This document shows positions 5,683 through 5,959 of a stretch of DNA of 5,959 nt, in pieces. Position 1 is the first letter of the stretch. The number at the start of each line of letters is the position of its first letter. The notes under the pieces are model-generated. The model saw only the letters and a list, made by a program, of their open reading frames with translations. It was not told the DNA's origin and made no database searches. The position numbers and the translations under genes are program-made. The stretch is from contig CAJXWI010000176.1 of assembly GCA_913062735.1 (NCBI GenBank), forward strand, positions 1 through 5,959. The letters are read 5' to 3'. This DNA comes from an uncultured Arcobacter sp. (GTDB lineage Bacteria > Campylobacterota > Campylobacteria > Campylobacterales > Arcobacteraceae).

Positions 5683-5959
5683 AAAATTTTGTTTCAGCAA
5701 CTAAGGCTTCAGCTACAATATCGTCTTCAATAATTATATGTTCTAAATGAAGACTTTTAAGAGCTTCTTTTTCGCTGCCCTTAGTGATTTTAACGATGGT
5801 TTTAGTATTGTGAGTTAAATCATCAATCACTTCACATATTAAATGTAGTTTTTCTGGATTATCAATAGCTACAATAACTGCACACGCTTTTTTAACATTC
5901 ACTGCTTCTAAAATATGTTTACTTGAGGCATTTCCAAAAATGATATTTTCACCTTTTTT
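5672..5959 (-). CDS. Kef-type cation:proton antiporter, C-terminal 95 residues (5' end outside window)
   Basis: The frame is open from the right edge to a TAG at 5674-5672; the GTG at 5902 is an internal valine codon, not a start, because the family match continues upstream (KGENIIFGNASSKHILEAV). The visible part is the second half of a TrkA-N/RCK nucleotide-binding domain: FGNASSKHILEAVNV matches the G-D/N-A...L..A segment after the second Rossmann strands, and ACAVIVAIDNPEKLHLICEVI matches the following strand and helix typical of KefB/KefC proteins. The strand TKTIVKITKG, the helix and IIIEDDIVAEALVAETKF close the domain. In full-length members of this CPA2 family an N-terminal membrane antiporter domain (about 380 residues) exchanges K+ or Na+ for H+, and this cytoplasmic domain gates it. 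A Trk/Ktr subunit or RCK potassium channel is the alternative, since the membrane part is not in the window. There is no room for a TrkA-C domain: the protein ends directly after TrkA-N. Confidence 0.8.
   Translation of the reverse strand, partial: KKGENIIFGNASSKHILEAVNVKKACAVIVAIDNPEKLHLICEVIDDLTHNTKTIVKITKGSEKEALKSLHLEHIIIEDDIVAEALVAETKFCKI

Noticed and set aside
5672..5902. Independent 76-residue gene starting at the GTG at 5902
   Set aside because: The same frame is open to the right edge, and the upstream residues (FGNASSKHILEA) continue the TrkA-N domain, so the GTG is internal to a larger truncated gene.
1..5959. Mobile element, CRISPR array, tRNA, rRNA or riboswitch
   Set aside because: No spaced direct repeats, transposase motifs, terminal inverted repeats, cloverleaf or long structured leader were seen; the intergenic gaps are all under about 150 bases.

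Overview
The window is AT-rich and gene-dense. It looks like chromosomal DNA from a member of the Campylobacterota, most likely an Arcobacter-type organism. This rests on base composition, lysine/isoleucine/asparagine-rich proteins, a short Mfd, AAGGA-type ribosome binding sites, and -10 boxes without a clear -35 box. The assignment to group is inference. There is no sign of a mobile element, CRISPR array, tRNA or rRNA, and no gene-free stretch longer than about 150 bases.

Minus-strand block (1-3812), in transcription order from right to left: a DUF445 membrane protein (3812-3105); 6 bases later a small cysteine-rich protein ending in CCGSGCCK (3098-2853); then, behind its own candidate -10 box, an unrecognised 209-residue soluble protein (2783-2154); then a 95-residue unrecognised protein (2051-1764) whose stop codon shares one base with the GTG start of mfd. 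The mfd gene (1764 to beyond base 1) encodes the transcription-repair coupling factor. The window holds its UvrA-binding region, RNA polymerase interaction domain and Walker A motif, and cuts it off within the first translocase lobe.

Plus strand (3952-5658): a 568-residue fusion of an N-terminal PlsC/OlsA-like O-acyltransferase and a C-terminal OlsB-like GNAT N-acyltransferase. This is the architecture of the bifunctional ornithine-lipid synthase OlsF, so the cell probably makes a phosphorus-free aminolipid. The gene is divergent from the DUF445 operon. The shared 139-bp intergenic region carries a 16-bp perfect palindrome between the DUF445 promoter and its ribosome binding site.

Right edge (5672-5959, minus): the C-terminal 95 residues of a Kef-type cation:proton antiporter, covering the end of its TrkA-N/RCK nucleotide-binding domain. 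It converges on the acyltransferase gene. A perfect 12-bp stem-loop between them contains both stop codons and probably ends transcription both ways.

The genes do not form one obvious pathway. Membrane themes recur (aminolipid synthesis, DUF445 protein, Kef transporter), while mfd is DNA repair. The most novel material is the set of small unrecognised proteins: the one coupled to mfd, the Cys-rich one coupled to DUF445, and the 209-residue protein.
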